The notes: generated by a model not told the origin, from the sequence alone. Positions 1 to 6,796 are shown, numbered from the stretch's first letter. The stretch: DNA of 11,028 bases from an uncultured Kineothrix sp. (GCA_910587275.1 CAJUMD010000112.1:1-11028); one strand, 5' to 3'. Numbers and translations are program-made.

Positions 1-221
1 GAATTTTACCGGAAGGATTTTTCCTCCATAGACACAGAAAAATTTACAGCCTCGATGAAAACCTTCATGCCTTTCTTGTTTGAACCTTTCTTGTTTGGAC
101 TTTTCCTGTCCCGCCTCCGTTCCCCGGCATACCGGTTTCTACCGGTTCCCGGAACGGAAAACGGAAACCCGAAACCGGGAGGCAACCCCATTCCCCGAAA
201 GGAAAGGGCTGCCTCCTGCCT
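1..221. other. Gene-poor stretch downstream of the lipoprotein gene
   Basis: No convincing gene is present. A minus-strand frame of 61 codons exists at 6-191 but has no well-spaced ribosome site and an unremarkable Pro/Gly/Lys-rich composition. The stretch holds a 15-bp tandem repeat (70-99) and a CCGG-rich region that can fold (132-178: CCGGTTTC pairs with GAAACCGG around an inner GTTCC/GGAAC hairpin). No hairpin followed by a T-tract is visible, so the terminator of the lipoprotein gene is not identified here. Confidence 0.6.
70..99. repeat. Two-copy 15-bp tandem repeat
   Basis: CCTTTCTTGTTTGAA (70-84) is followed at once by CCTTTCTTGTTTGGA (85-99), 14 of 15 bases identical, and then by a degenerate third copy. 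Read on the minus strand it would encode a repeated SNKKG, but the frame around it is not a convincing gene. It is probably a slippage-prone minisatellite. Confidence 0.7.
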
Positions 222-2582
222 TTATCCCTTCATGGTATATCCTTCCAACGTTTCCACTTTTTGCGCTGTCACCTCCGTCTGCGTCAGGCAGTCCACCTGC
301 AGCAGCTTCCTGCCCTCCCCCGTAAGTAAGTATCCGCAGATATGGAAATCATACAGCCCTTCCTCATACAGGATATAAACCACGTTTCCGTACTCCGTTT
401 CGTCCACCCACAGATTCAAAGGAATCCCTGCCGCATCTTCTCTGCTTATCATGTCATAAATTCTTCCTCTTAATTTTTCGTCCTCCGATTGGAATGTCAG
501 ACTGTCTACCGTGTAATAATTCGTCGTCTGCCAAAGGGATACGCGGTATTCTTCCAAAGCGCCGTCATTGTCCATATCGCATCTTCTGTCATGCCCGGAA
601 TCCCCACATGCTTCTTCCGCCGTTCCGCCGGACGTCCTTGATCCGATTTCATACATTTTGGCAAATTCCTCCATCCCCGACGCCAAATCCCGGTATTTTT
701 CATCCGCCACATAAGACGTAGTGATACTGCGGGCATTTTCCCCTTCTTTAGCGGTGACGGCAAGCCATACCCCGCCCCGGTGCCTGCCGTTTTCATAACG
801 TTCCAGAGATATCCCGTTTACGCATTTCTTCCCAAAATCCCAGGTAGTCTTTGCCAGATAATTCTTCCCTTCCCACTGCAGGAAAGCAAATTCCTCCTTA
901 AGCTGCTCATGGCTGCTTGTCAGCACATAATGTCCGTCTTCCGTCCCCCGGAAAAGATAATAAGACACCGGTCCCAATGTTCCGCCCAAATACTGGCAAA
1001 GAAAGATATCCCCGATACCGTCGTTGTCCGCATCCACCCGCAGCCATATCCCGATCCCGGAATGTTGGGACACCGTCCGCAAAAACTCCCTCTTAATCTC
1101 CGCATTTTCCTCTGCCAGCATCTCCACTTCTTCCAAAGAAAGCTCCTCGTCCGATACAAGCGCCAACATGGCAGACTGCAATTCCTCCCTGCTCTTTAAC
1201 AGATATTCCGCCACATAATCCGTAAGTTCCTCCGGTACAATCCCCGCATAATTCCGCGTTTCTTCCCAGCCCTCCCACATTTCTTCCCAAAAAGAACCAT
1301 ACTTCTCCAGCATTTCCCTGCCATCCACATAGGAAAACATATGCTTTTGTGCATCCCACAGATAACCGTCAAAATCATCTTCTTCCCAATCATCCGGCTT
1401 GTCCGCCGAATCCAGCACCCAGTTTTTACACACGATATCCCCATAACCGTCCTGGTTTAAATCCGCAATTCCCATGAAATCCAATGAAAAAACACCATCC
1501 AGTGTTTGGGTGCACACCTGCGTACCGTAATCTCCCATCCGGTATACCGTTATTTTCTCCGTTCCGTCCTGTGCAACCAAAAACAGGGGATCATTCCTAT
1601 TCCCGTCCAGCCTGAAATATGCCTCCTTCCGGTTTTCCAAAATCCGATGAACGGGATACGTTCCTCCATTTGTCCACACCAACCCGCCATCCATAAAATC
1701 ATCAAACGCCTCAATCTCATTTCCATAGGCAGTGATTTGGTATCCCCCCTCCCTGATATGGAACAGTTCCATTCCCCCCGACCCATTTTCCGAAAAAAGA
1801 AAATATTCTTCTTCACACAATTCCTTATTTTCCCCCTGCAGCCAACAGCCGTCAATCTCACCGGTCTTCGTATTTCCCGTACTTCCCGCAATTCCCCACA
1901 GCAAGGGAACCGGAAAATACCCGCTCATTTCCGCCGCCAACTGGCAATTCCGTTCCGGCATCCGCTCAATCCGGTAAGGCATAATCACAATGTCATGTTC
2001 ATAGCCGTCCTTATGCCCTTCGATTCCGCCGCCTTCACACCGGGAATGGACATCCTTCAGGACATACTGTGCCACCCCATCGCCGGATACCCTTTCCTCC
2101 GCTTCCCAGCCAACCGGAAGGATAATCTCCAGGCTTCCGACGGAAACCACCGTATCCTCCCCAGCTTCCTGCTCATAAAACGGAAGCGATACGGACGTCA
2201 GCTCCAAATTCCCTGCGGGTACTTTTCTTCCCACAACGCGGGAACTATCCCCGGCTTCTTTTTCCGGTTCGTTTTCCGATTCTTTTTCCGGTTCATTTTC
2301 TGATTCTTTCTCCTGCCCGTTCTCCGATTCTTTTTCCGGCCCGTTCTCTGATTCTTTCTCCGGCTCGTTCTCCAAACCTTCTTCTGCTTCCTTCTCCCCT
2401 TCCCCTGTTTCTTCCATAAAATTTCCGGCGCTTTCCCTTTCTTCCACACGGCTCTCCCCCGCCGGCACGCCCCCTGTTCCGGTTCCGCCGCATCCTGCCT
2501 GTAAGCAGACAGCCAACGCCAACGGCAATGCCAACCATTTTCCACTTTTTCTTCCCAGCCGTTCCTTTATTATTTCTTCCAT
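222..2582 (-). CDS. Large secreted lipoprotein with Glu-rich repeat and three Ca-loop-like motifs
   Basis: The product is 786 aa. The start at 2582 has a GGAAGGG ribosome site about 9 nt upstream. A basic N-terminus and hydrophobic stretch (residues 16-30) end in a lipobox, LQAGC, with Cys31 as the predicted lipidated residue, so the protein should be anchored on the outer face of the membrane. Residues about 68-109 are an acidic linker containing five copies of an octapeptide like PEKESENE, resembling a stalk. A globular region from about 125 contains a segment reading LEIILPVGWE that looks faintly like PsbP/DUF1795-type secreted domains; this is weak. Three loops, DLNQDGYGD (D374), DADNDGIGD (D517) and DMDNDGALE (D669), match the DxDxDG pattern of calcium-binding EF-hand or FG-GAP/VCBS-type loops. 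There is no recognisable catalytic site. The gene appears monocistronic, and its promoter matches that of the LysM-LRR gene at 6869-8755. The function is unknown. The lipoprotein call is firm; calcium binding is inferred. Confidence 0.88.
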   Translation of the reverse strand: MEEIIKERLGRKSGKWLALPLALAVCLQAGCGGTGTGGVPAGESRVEERESAGNFMEETGEGEKEAEEGLENEPEKESENGPEKESENGQEKESENEPEKESENEPEKEAGDSSRVVGRKVPAGNLELTSVSLPFYEQEAGEDTVVSVGSLEIILPVGWEAEERVSGDGVAQYVLKDVHSRCEGGGIEGHKDGYEHDIVIMPYRIERMPERNCQLAAEMSGYFPVPLLWGIAGSTGNTKTGEIDGCWLQGENKELCEEEYFLFSENGSGGMELFHIREGGYQITAYGNEIEAFDDFMDGGLVWTNGGTYPVHRILENRKEAYFRLDGNRNDPLFLVAQDGTEKITVYRMGDYGTQVCTQTLDGVFSLDFMGIADLNQDGYGDIVCKNWVLDSADKPDDWEEDDFDGYLWDAQKHMFSYVDGREMLEKYGSFWEEMWEGWEETRNYAGIVPEELTDYVAEYLLKSREELQSAMLALVSDEELSLEEVEMLAEENAEIKREFLRTVSQHSGIGIWLRVDADNDGIGDIFLCQYLGGTLGPVSYYLFRGTEDGHYVLTSSHEQLKEEFAFLQWEGKNYLAKTTWDFGKKCVNGISLERYENGRHRGGVWLAVTAKEGENARSITTSYVADEKYRDLASGMEEFAKMYEIGSRTSGGTAEEACGDSGHDRRCDMDNDGALEEYRVSLWQTTNYYTVDSLTFQSEDEKLRGRIYDMISREDAAGIPLNLWVDETEYGNVVYILYEEGLYDFHICGYLLTGEGRKLLQVDCLTQTEVTAQKVETLEGYTMKG
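2257..2376 (-). repeat. Five-copy 24-bp in-frame repeat in the lipoprotein gene
   Basis: Five consecutive 24-bp units begin at 2257, 2281, 2305, 2329 and 2353, each starting TCTTTnTCC on the plus strand. They encode an acidic octapeptide of the form PEKESENx, just after the lipid-anchor region. Differences between copies are mostly third-position or conservative. Copy number probably varies between strains, which would change stalk length without breaking the frame. Confidence 0.88.
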
Positions 2583-2614
2583 TTCCGCACGCCCTTCCGT
2601 TCGTATTTTCCCAT

Positions 2615-2670
2615 ATTATAAAATGGCAATGCATCATAATATCATCCTTTTTGCATCATTTCTGCATCAT
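2615..2670 (-). promoter_or_regulatory. Promoter of the lipoprotein gene with four 11-bp-phased boxes
   Basis: The -10 element TATAAT lies at 2620-2615, 33 bp before the start codon. There is no good -35 hexamer at 17 bp. Instead, four TGCATC-like boxes (plus-strand reading) start at 2630, 2641 (degenerate, ATCATC), 2652 and 2663, exactly 11 bp apart; the proximal one ends 9 bp from the -10. The same arrangement occurs at 8801-8856. A weak -35 with helically phased direct repeats suggests activator-dependent transcription. Confidence 0.75.
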
Positions 2671-2695
2671 TTACCAATACACCGGCATACGCCAT

Positions 2696-2796
2696 GTTAC
2701 TGTTCACTCCGTGACCAGTAACACGCTTCGCGATGCACACAAAATGCGCATTTTGGCGCTGTACCACTTGGGATTTTCGCACATATAATGTGCGAA
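2696..2796. repeat. Cluster of three palindromes, candidate dispersed intergenic element
   Basis: Three independent dyads lie within 101 bp. The first is a 27-nt hairpin (2696-2722), GTTACTGTTCAC and its near-complement around TCC. The second is a perfect 16-bp palindrome, CAAAATGCGCATTTTG (2740-2755). The third has perfect 9-bp arms, TTCGCACAT/ATGTGCGAA, around ATA (2776-2796). No transposase or target-site duplication is visible. The compact dyad-rich layout between divergent genes suggests a REP- or MITE-like element; this is inference. A 61-codon minus-strand frame over it is likely spurious. Confidence 0.6.
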
Positions 2797-2867
2797 GACA
2801 CCTCGAAGCCGGCATGGTATGAACCAACTACGCCATTCCATTTTGCTTAAATTCAAGAAAAATTACA

Positions 2868-2896
2868 TTTTCAACCGATATAGACCAGTGTATAAT
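2868..2896 (+). promoter_or_regulatory. Candidate sigma-A promoter of the glycerate kinase gene
   Basis: TTTTCA (2868-2873), a 17-bp spacer and a perfect TATAAT (2891-2896). This predicts a leader of about 130 nt before the ATG at 3032. The -35 is a partial match to consensus. Confidence 0.6.
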
Positions 2897-2979
2897 AATA
2901 AATGAAAACACAAAACAGGCAGCCGGTCTAACGGACGATTACCGATATCATATAAACTATATTATGTGAAATTCATACT

Positions 2980-2996
2980 GTCCTGCATAGCAGGAC
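2980..2996 (+). other. Small perfect hairpin in the glycerate kinase leader
   Basis: GTCCTGC and GCAGGAC pair perfectly (7 bp) around ATA, ending 35 nt before the start codon and just upstream of the AAAGGAAG ribosome site. There is no following T-tract, so it is not a terminator. It could stabilise the mRNA or affect translation; no known riboswitch is recognised. Confidence 0.4.
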
Positions 2997-3031
2997 GCTG
3001 CCCTCCAAACGGAAAGGAAGCAGAAAGCACA

Positions 3032-4186
3032 ATGCACATCGTCATAGCCATGGATTCTTTTAAAGGAAGCCTGTCCTCCTTAGAGGCGGGTAATGCAGTG
3101 AAAAAAGGTATAGAACGCGCCGTTCCACATGCCGGTATCCAAGTCCGCCCCCTTGCCGACGGCGGGGAAGGCACGGTGGAAGCGCTGACCCAAGGCATGG
3201 GCGGCGCGCTGGAACGCATCCGGGTCACGGGACCCTTAGGCTCCCCCGTGGAATGCGCTTACGGAATCATAAAAAACGGAAAAAAAGGCGGTCACACCGC
3301 CGTCATGGAAATGTCCGGCGCGGCAGGCATCACGCTTGTGGACGCACCGGACCGGAATCCCCTGTACACCACGACTTACGGAGTCGGGGAAATGATTAAG
3401 GATGCCATATCCAAAGGCTGCCGCCGGTTTCTCATGGGTATCGGCGGAAGCGCTACCAACGATGGCGGCACGGGAATGCTGACGGCTTTGGGATTCGGCA
3501 TGTTAAAAAAAGACGGGACACCGGTTTCCTTTGGCGCCAAAGGACTTGCCGAATTGGAAACCATTACGGACAACGCCATGCTGCCGCAGCTAAAGGAATG
3601 CACCTTCCGCATCGCCTGCGATGTGACAAACCCTCTGTGCGGTCCACAGGGCTGCAGCGCCGTATTCGGTCCCCAAAAAGGGGCAGACCCGGAAACCGTG
3701 GCGCAAATGGACGGCTGGCTGGCACGTTACGCCGCGCTTACCGCGGCAAAATATCCCCATGCCGACGCGAAAGCTGCCGGGACGGGAGCTGCCGGAGGGC
3801 TCGGATTCGCCTTCCTTTCGTATACCAATGCCGTATTGGAATCCGGTATTCAGATTGTTTTGGAAGAAACCGGGCTGGAATCTTACATCAAAGATGCCGA
3901 CATCGTTGTCACCGGCGAAGGAAAGCTGGACGGACAGACCGTGTTCGGCAAAGCCCCCGTCGGCGTGGCAAAACTGGCAAAAAAATACGGGAAAAAGGTC
4001 GTTGCCTTCTCCGGGTGCGCCACGGAAGACGCTTCCGCCTGCAACACCCACGGCATCGATGCCTTTTTCCCGGTTCTCCGCACCATACAGACCCTGCCGG
4101 AAGCCATGCAGCCGTTTCGCGCCAGCCAAAACCTGTGTGAAACGGCAGAGCAGGTTTTCCGCCTGGTCAGATGCCTGCAGGAGTAA
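3032..4186 (+). CDS. Glycerate kinase (GarK/GlxK family)
   Basis: The product is 384 aa, the usual length for the GarK/GlxK family (roughly 380). These cytoplasmic enzymes transfer phosphate from ATP to glycerate, feeding it into glycolysis as a phosphoglycerate. Family signatures run the full length: MDSFKGSLSS at residues 7-16, ADGGEGT at 42-48, GGSATNDGGTG at 138-148 and VTGEGKLDGQT at 293-303. The start is placed at 3032 because MHIVIAMDSFKG matches the family N-terminus and an AAAGGAAG ribosome site precedes it; an in-frame ATG at 2966 would add 22 unlikely residues. The gene stands alone between divergent and convergent neighbours, with its own promoter. No glycerate permease, tartronate reductase or sugar-diacid gene adjoins it, so the glycerate source cannot be read from context. 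Which hydroxyl is phosphorylated (2- or 3-position) cannot be told from sequence. Confidence 0.95.
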   Translation: MHIVIAMDSFKGSLSSLEAGNAVKKGIERAVPHAGIQVRPLADGGEGTVEALTQGMGGALERIRVTGPLGSPVECAYGIIKNGKKGGHTAVMEMSGAAGITLVDAPDRNPLYTTTYGVGEMIKDAISKGCRRFLMGIGGSATNDGGTGMLTALGFGMLKKDGTPVSFGAKGLAELETITDNAMLPQLKECTFRIACDVTNPLCGPQGCSAVFGPQKGADPETVAQMDGWLARYAALTAAKYPHADAKAAGTGAAGGLGFAFLSYTNAVLESGIQIVLEETGLESYIKDADIVVTGEGKLDGQTVFGKAPVGVAKLAKKYGKKVVAFSGCATEDASACNTHGIDAFFPVLRTIQTLPEAMQPFRASQNLCETAEQVFRLVRCLQE

Positions 4187-4227
4187 AAAAACGAATTCCT
4201 TAATGGTGTCTGAGCCGGAACCCCTTC

Positions 4228-4956
4228 TTACGTCTGCTGGTGCAGCACCGCCATAATTTTACATTCCCTGCAGATTTCAATATAGGCATTGCCTTCCATG
4301 GCGTCCATCACCGTATCCCACTGTATTTGGGCAAGGTATTTCATCGGTTTCCCGCAGCCGGGGCAGGACCTGATTTCACAGTCCTGAATCCAAAAAGCAA
4401 ACCGGTTCATGATCCGGCCGCCGCAATGGGGACACTTTTCTGCCGTACCCACGCCGATTTTTACGGGGCTTTTCCTTTTTTCTTCCTCCGTTCCCTTTAC
4501 CATTGGATAACATTTCCCGAAATTTGTCTCCAGGAATTTCCCGTCAGAGTCAAAAGACCAGCCTCCATATGCCGCGTACACCGCCGGGCCAACATACAGC
4601 TTTTCCCGCCATTTGCGCGGATGCCTTTCCAAATCAAGAAACGCCCGGAATACCTTCCCACCCCCTGCCTGCGCCAGACATAGCAGCAGGTATCCGGCCG
4701 TGCGGGAATCCGCAGCGTCATCCCCCAGCATCTTTATCATCTCATCCACAACCCAATCCGGGGCATCCTTATATATTTCCCGGCACTGGATGATTCCTTC
4801 TTTCCATGCCGCTTCCGCAATTTGGCGCGTATCAATGTCACGGTACCGGATCAGTTCCATGCACAGGTCAAATATCTCTTTGCACTCCCCGCCGTCCGCA
4901 TTGTTTACATTTTTTCGCTTCCCTTCCCATTTCCAAATCCCTCTCCCTTTCCGCAC
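4228..4956 (-). CDS. Zinc-ribbon protein of unknown function, third gene of operon
   Basis: I do not recognise the family. The product is up to 242 aa from a GTG at 4956 (GGGGAA ribosome site 6 nt away, overlapping the protease gene by 52 bp) or 210 aa from the first ATG at 4860, which has no good ribosome site and would cut into an apparent first helix. The GTG is shown, but the start is uncertain. The N-terminal half is helical and HEAT-like in appearance (KEIFDLCMELIRYRDID onward), followed by a Trp/Tyr-rich stretch including LYVGPAVYAAYGGW. The C-terminal part has three CxxC knuckles: CPHC (175/178), CPGC (198/201) and CREC (229/232). The first two could form one zinc ribbon; the third lies close to the C-terminus. 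There is no signal peptide or membrane segment, so it is probably cytoplasmic. It follows the CPBP protease gene and is convergent with glycerate kinase, with a 41-bp gap and no obvious terminator. Confidence 0.72.
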   Translation of the reverse strand: MRKGRGIWKWEGKRKNVNNADGGECKEIFDLCMELIRYRDIDTRQIAEAAWKEGIIQCREIYKDAPDWVVDEMIKMLGDDAADSRTAGYLLLCLAQAGGGKVFRAFLDLERHPRKWREKLYVGPAVYAAYGGWSFDSDGKFLETNFGKCYPMVKGTEEEKRKSPVKIGVGTAEKCPHCGGRIMNRFAFWIQDCEIRSCPGCGKPMKYLAQIQWDTVMDAMEGNAYIEICRECKIMAVLHQQT

Positions 4957-5867
4957 CGCATCTTCCCCATGAAAATGCCTGCCGCTGCCGCAGTCATAAG
5001 AAGTCCGGCACACCAAACAGGCGCCGCCGCACCGCCGAACGCTTCTTTCCCATAACTCACCGCAAACACCGCCGTATTTGCCGCCCCATGGAACAGCACA
5101 GACGCCCACAAACTCCCGTACCACTCGCAGACAAGGGTAATCGCAATTCCGAGCACGCAGCCGTACACCCCCTGTACCAGATTCCCATGGTAAAACCCGA
5201 ACAGGATACCGCAAAGCAGGACGGCAGGCATTGCCCGGAAGTATCTGCGCATTCTTTGGTAAATCACTCCGCGAAACACGGTTTCCTCCGCCACCGGGGA
5301 CACTACCCCATACAGAAGCAGCCCCAGCCAAAACGGAACCCCGTACTGCCTTGCCGAAATCTCCGTATAATTCTCCGACATGCCGGTAAGTCCCGTAAGC
5401 GTCAGCAGCAAATTCATCCCCACCGCCAATGCCGCCGCACAAACCACGAGCAGCGCATAATCCGCCCAGCGGACGCCTGTCCCATGAAAAAAACAGGAAT
5501 CTTTGCACATGTTCCCATCTTTCCGACGTTCTGCCCCGCATATCCCCCAGCGCACTTCCCCCTTTGCCAAAAGCCAAACCGCCGCCATTCCGGTACAGAG
5601 CGACAACCCGTTCAAAATCCCGTGCACCGAAGCCGAATGTTCTTCCACAAATCCCCAATACCCTTCCCCGAATACATTCCTCCCAACCCCCACCAAAAAT
5701 GCAAACAGCACGGATGCCAAATCATGCGCCACAAAATAAACCGCAAACGGCAGCAAAATACTTGCCGTCTTCTTCCGCCAGCCGTCCTCCCCCGTCACAC
5801 CGAACTCTTTCCCCGCGCCAGAACCCTTCTTCACATCAGAACCCTTCCTTACATCAGAATCCTTCAT
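4905..5867 (-). CDS. CPBP (CAAX/bacteriocin-processing) family intramembrane metalloprotease
   Basis: The product is 320 aa. It has about seven or eight hydrophobic segments and the three CPBP/ABI motifs in order: EETVFRG (E194, E195, R199), FGFYH (F223, H227) and FHGAAN (H260). These are the expected metal and catalytic residues, so the enzyme looks intact. The family comprises integral membrane proteases related to Rce1 and implicated in prenyl-protein processing, bacteriocin maturation or self-immunity; the substrate here is unknown, and no bacteriocin precursor is seen nearby. Translation starts at 5867 inside the end of the HAD gene (ATGA overlap), indicating translational coupling. The N-terminus before the first membrane segment contains SDVRKG/SDVKKG repeats encoded by an 18-bp tandem repeat, probably a recent expansion in a tolerant cytoplasmic tail. 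The zinc-ribbon gene follows. The family assignment is firm; the biological role is not. Confidence 0.92.
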   Translation of the reverse strand: MKDSDVRKGSDVKKGSGAGKEFGVTGEDGWRKKTASILLPFAVYFVAHDLASVLFAFLVGVGRNVFGEGYWGFVEEHSASVHGILNGLSLCTGMAAVWLLAKGEVRWGICGAERRKDGNMCKDSCFFHGTGVRWADYALLVVCAAALAVGMNLLLTLTGLTGMSENYTEISARQYGVPFWLGLLLYGVVSPVAEETVFRGVIYQRMRRYFRAMPAVLLCGILFGFYHGNLVQGVYGCVLGIAITLVCEWYGSLWASVLFHGAANTAVFAVSYGKEAFGGAAAPVWCAGLLMTAAAAGIFMGKMRCGKGEGFGNGKGSEKM

Positions 5868-5892
5868 TGCATCAAAACCCTTTCCAATTCCC
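5821..5892 (-). repeat. 18-bp tandem repeat spanning the HAD/protease gene junction
   Basis: Units of 18 bp begin at 5821, 5839 and 5857, with a partial fourth at 5875; the plus-strand consensus is GAACCCTTCnTnACATCA. The array includes the ATGA stop/start overlap at 5864-5867, encodes the repeated SDVxKG of the protease N-terminus and touches the last codons of the HAD gene. Because 18 is a multiple of three, copy changes keep the protease in frame. Confidence 0.85.
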
Positions 5893-6553
5893 CGACCGTT
5901 CCCACGATATAATCCGCCCCCGCAGCTTCCAGTTCCCCTTCCCCCGCATAACCGAACGACACACCCACCGTTACCAGCCCGTGTTCCCTGCCGCCCTCCA
6001 CGTCAAACTTCCGGTCTCCCACCATAACCGTGCAGGATGACTCCGGCGTACGAAGTCCAAATCCGGGGGCTGCCGGATTCCATAACTGCCGCAGCGCTTC
6101 TTCCACCACTTCTTCCTTCCGCACCCGCGTACCGTCCATGGCGCTTCCCACCACCACGGAAAAATACTCCCGTATGGCAAAATGCTCCAAAATCTGTTCC
6201 ACAAACACCTGAGGCTTACTGGAAGCCACCGCCAGCACTTTCCCGTTCTCCTTCAGTTTCTTTAACATTTGCGGGATTCCTTCATAGACGACGTTTTGGA
6301 AAATTCCCTTTGGCGCAAACCACTCCCGGTACTTTTCCACCGCTTTTTGGGCCTGCGCTCCGTCAAACCCGTAAAACTCCATAAAACTCTCTTTAAGCGG
6401 CGGTCCGATAAAAGGCGTCAGCTTCCCCAAATCCGGTTCCTCAATACCAAAAAATTTTAAGGCATACTGTACCGATGTGGTAATCCCCTCTTTCGGGTCG
6501 GTCAATGTCCCGTCCAAATCAAACAACAAATATTTGTATTTCATATTCTGCAT
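5864..6553 (-). CDS. HAD-superfamily hydrolase, phosphoglycolate phosphatase-like
   Basis: The product is 229 aa, a cytoplasmic haloacid-dehalogenase-type phosphatase of the Gph/PGP-like group. Motif I is FDLDGTLTD (nucleophile D12, acid D14), motif II is ASSKP around S111-K113, and motif IV is GDRKFD (D180, D184). An alpha-helical cap of the C1 type lies between motifs I and II, beginning around the sequence IGPPLKES. All catalytic residues are present, so it should be active, probably on a small phosphorylated metabolite; the substrate cannot be deduced. A segment of about 15 residues rich in Pro/Gly (WNPAAPGFGLRTPESS) before motif IV looks longer than usual. The start at 6553 is chosen because AGGAG lies 5 nt upstream; ATGs at 6595 and 6544 are alternatives. 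It is the first gene of a three-gene operon and overlaps the protease start by 4 bp. Confidence 0.92.
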   Translation of the reverse strand: MQNMKYKYLLFDLDGTLTDPKEGITTSVQYALKFFGIEEPDLGKLTPFIGPPLKESFMEFYGFDGAQAQKAVEKYREWFAPKGIFQNVVYEGIPQMLKKLKENGKVLAVASSKPQVFVEQILEHFAIREYFSVVVGSAMDGTRVRKEEVVEEALRQLWNPAAPGFGLRTPESSCTVMVGDRKFDVEGGREHGLVTVGVSFGYAGEGELEAAGADYIVGTVGELERVLMQ

Positions 6554-6600
6554 CCCTTCTCCTTTTCTCCTGCCGGATTCCCCTTCTGCCGTCATCTCCC

Positions 6601-6643
6601 AAAAAGGTGCAAAGCCTTTCTAACGGAACGGGCTTTACACCTT
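6601..6643 (-). terminator. Intrinsic terminator upstream of the HAD operon
   Basis: Read on the minus strand, AAGGTGTAAAGCC pairs with GGCTTTGCACCTT (13 bp, one non-Watson-Crick pair) across a 14-nt loop, and the 3' arm runs into TTTTT at 6605-6601. It ends 48 nt before the HAD start codon. It either ends transcripts from the unit and gene to its right or acts as an attenuator for the HAD operon. Confidence 0.85.
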
Positions 6644-6680
6644 GGTTTGTCTGGTTACTGATATTTGATTGTACTTTGAA

Positions 6681-6794
6681 TTAGTTACCATCCTCTAACA
6701 TTGACTGAAAGATGTCCCTTACTTTTCTGAGTTCTTCATTATCGGGTGATTTTTGCACCGCCTTTTGAATGATGTAATTGTTAATTGGTATGTT
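6681..6794 (-). pseudogene. Short open frame without a normal start, possible gene remnant
   Basis: A 37-codon open frame follows an in-frame TAA at 6797-6795 and ends with TAA at 6683-6681. Its C-terminal part reads KSPDNEELRKVRDIFQSML, which has the charged helical look of real protein. No ATG lies near its 5' end; the only candidates are a GTG with a poorly placed AAAAGGCG and a late ATG giving six residues. It could be the tail of a decayed gene or a leader peptide. I do not recognise the family. Confidence 0.35.
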
Positions 6795-6796
6795 TT

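Noticed and set aside
6..191. Minus-strand 61-codon frame after the lipoprotein gene
   Set aside because: No spaced ribosome site, biased low-complexity composition, and it contains the 15-bp tandem repeat.
1506..2303. Plus-strand open frame of 265 codons opposite the lipoprotein
   Set aside because: It lies wholly antisense to the lipoprotein, has no ribosome site and reads through the repeat region as low-complexity Phe/Arg.
2642..2827. Minus-strand 61-codon frame over the palindrome cluster
   Set aside because: It coincides with the palindromes and the phased promoter boxes, so it is more likely repeat DNA than a gene.
2966..3031. Upstream ATG extending glycerate kinase by 22 residues
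   Set aside because: The extension crosses the leader hairpin and ribosome site and does not resemble the family N-terminus.
3590..4140. Open frames of about 180 codons on both strands inside glycerate kinase
   Set aside because: They overlap the conserved kinase motifs in other frames and have unlikely composition.
4957..5658. N-terminal extension of the zinc-ribbon frame to 476 codons
   Set aside because: This part is out-of-frame reading of the protease gene. Protein-like sequence appears only after the protease stop region.
4806..5912. Long plus-strand open frame (368 codons) opposite the protease gene
   Set aside because: It is antisense to a protein with intact CPBP motifs. Its Pro/His/Arg-rich composition is typical of the reverse frame of a GC-biased gene.
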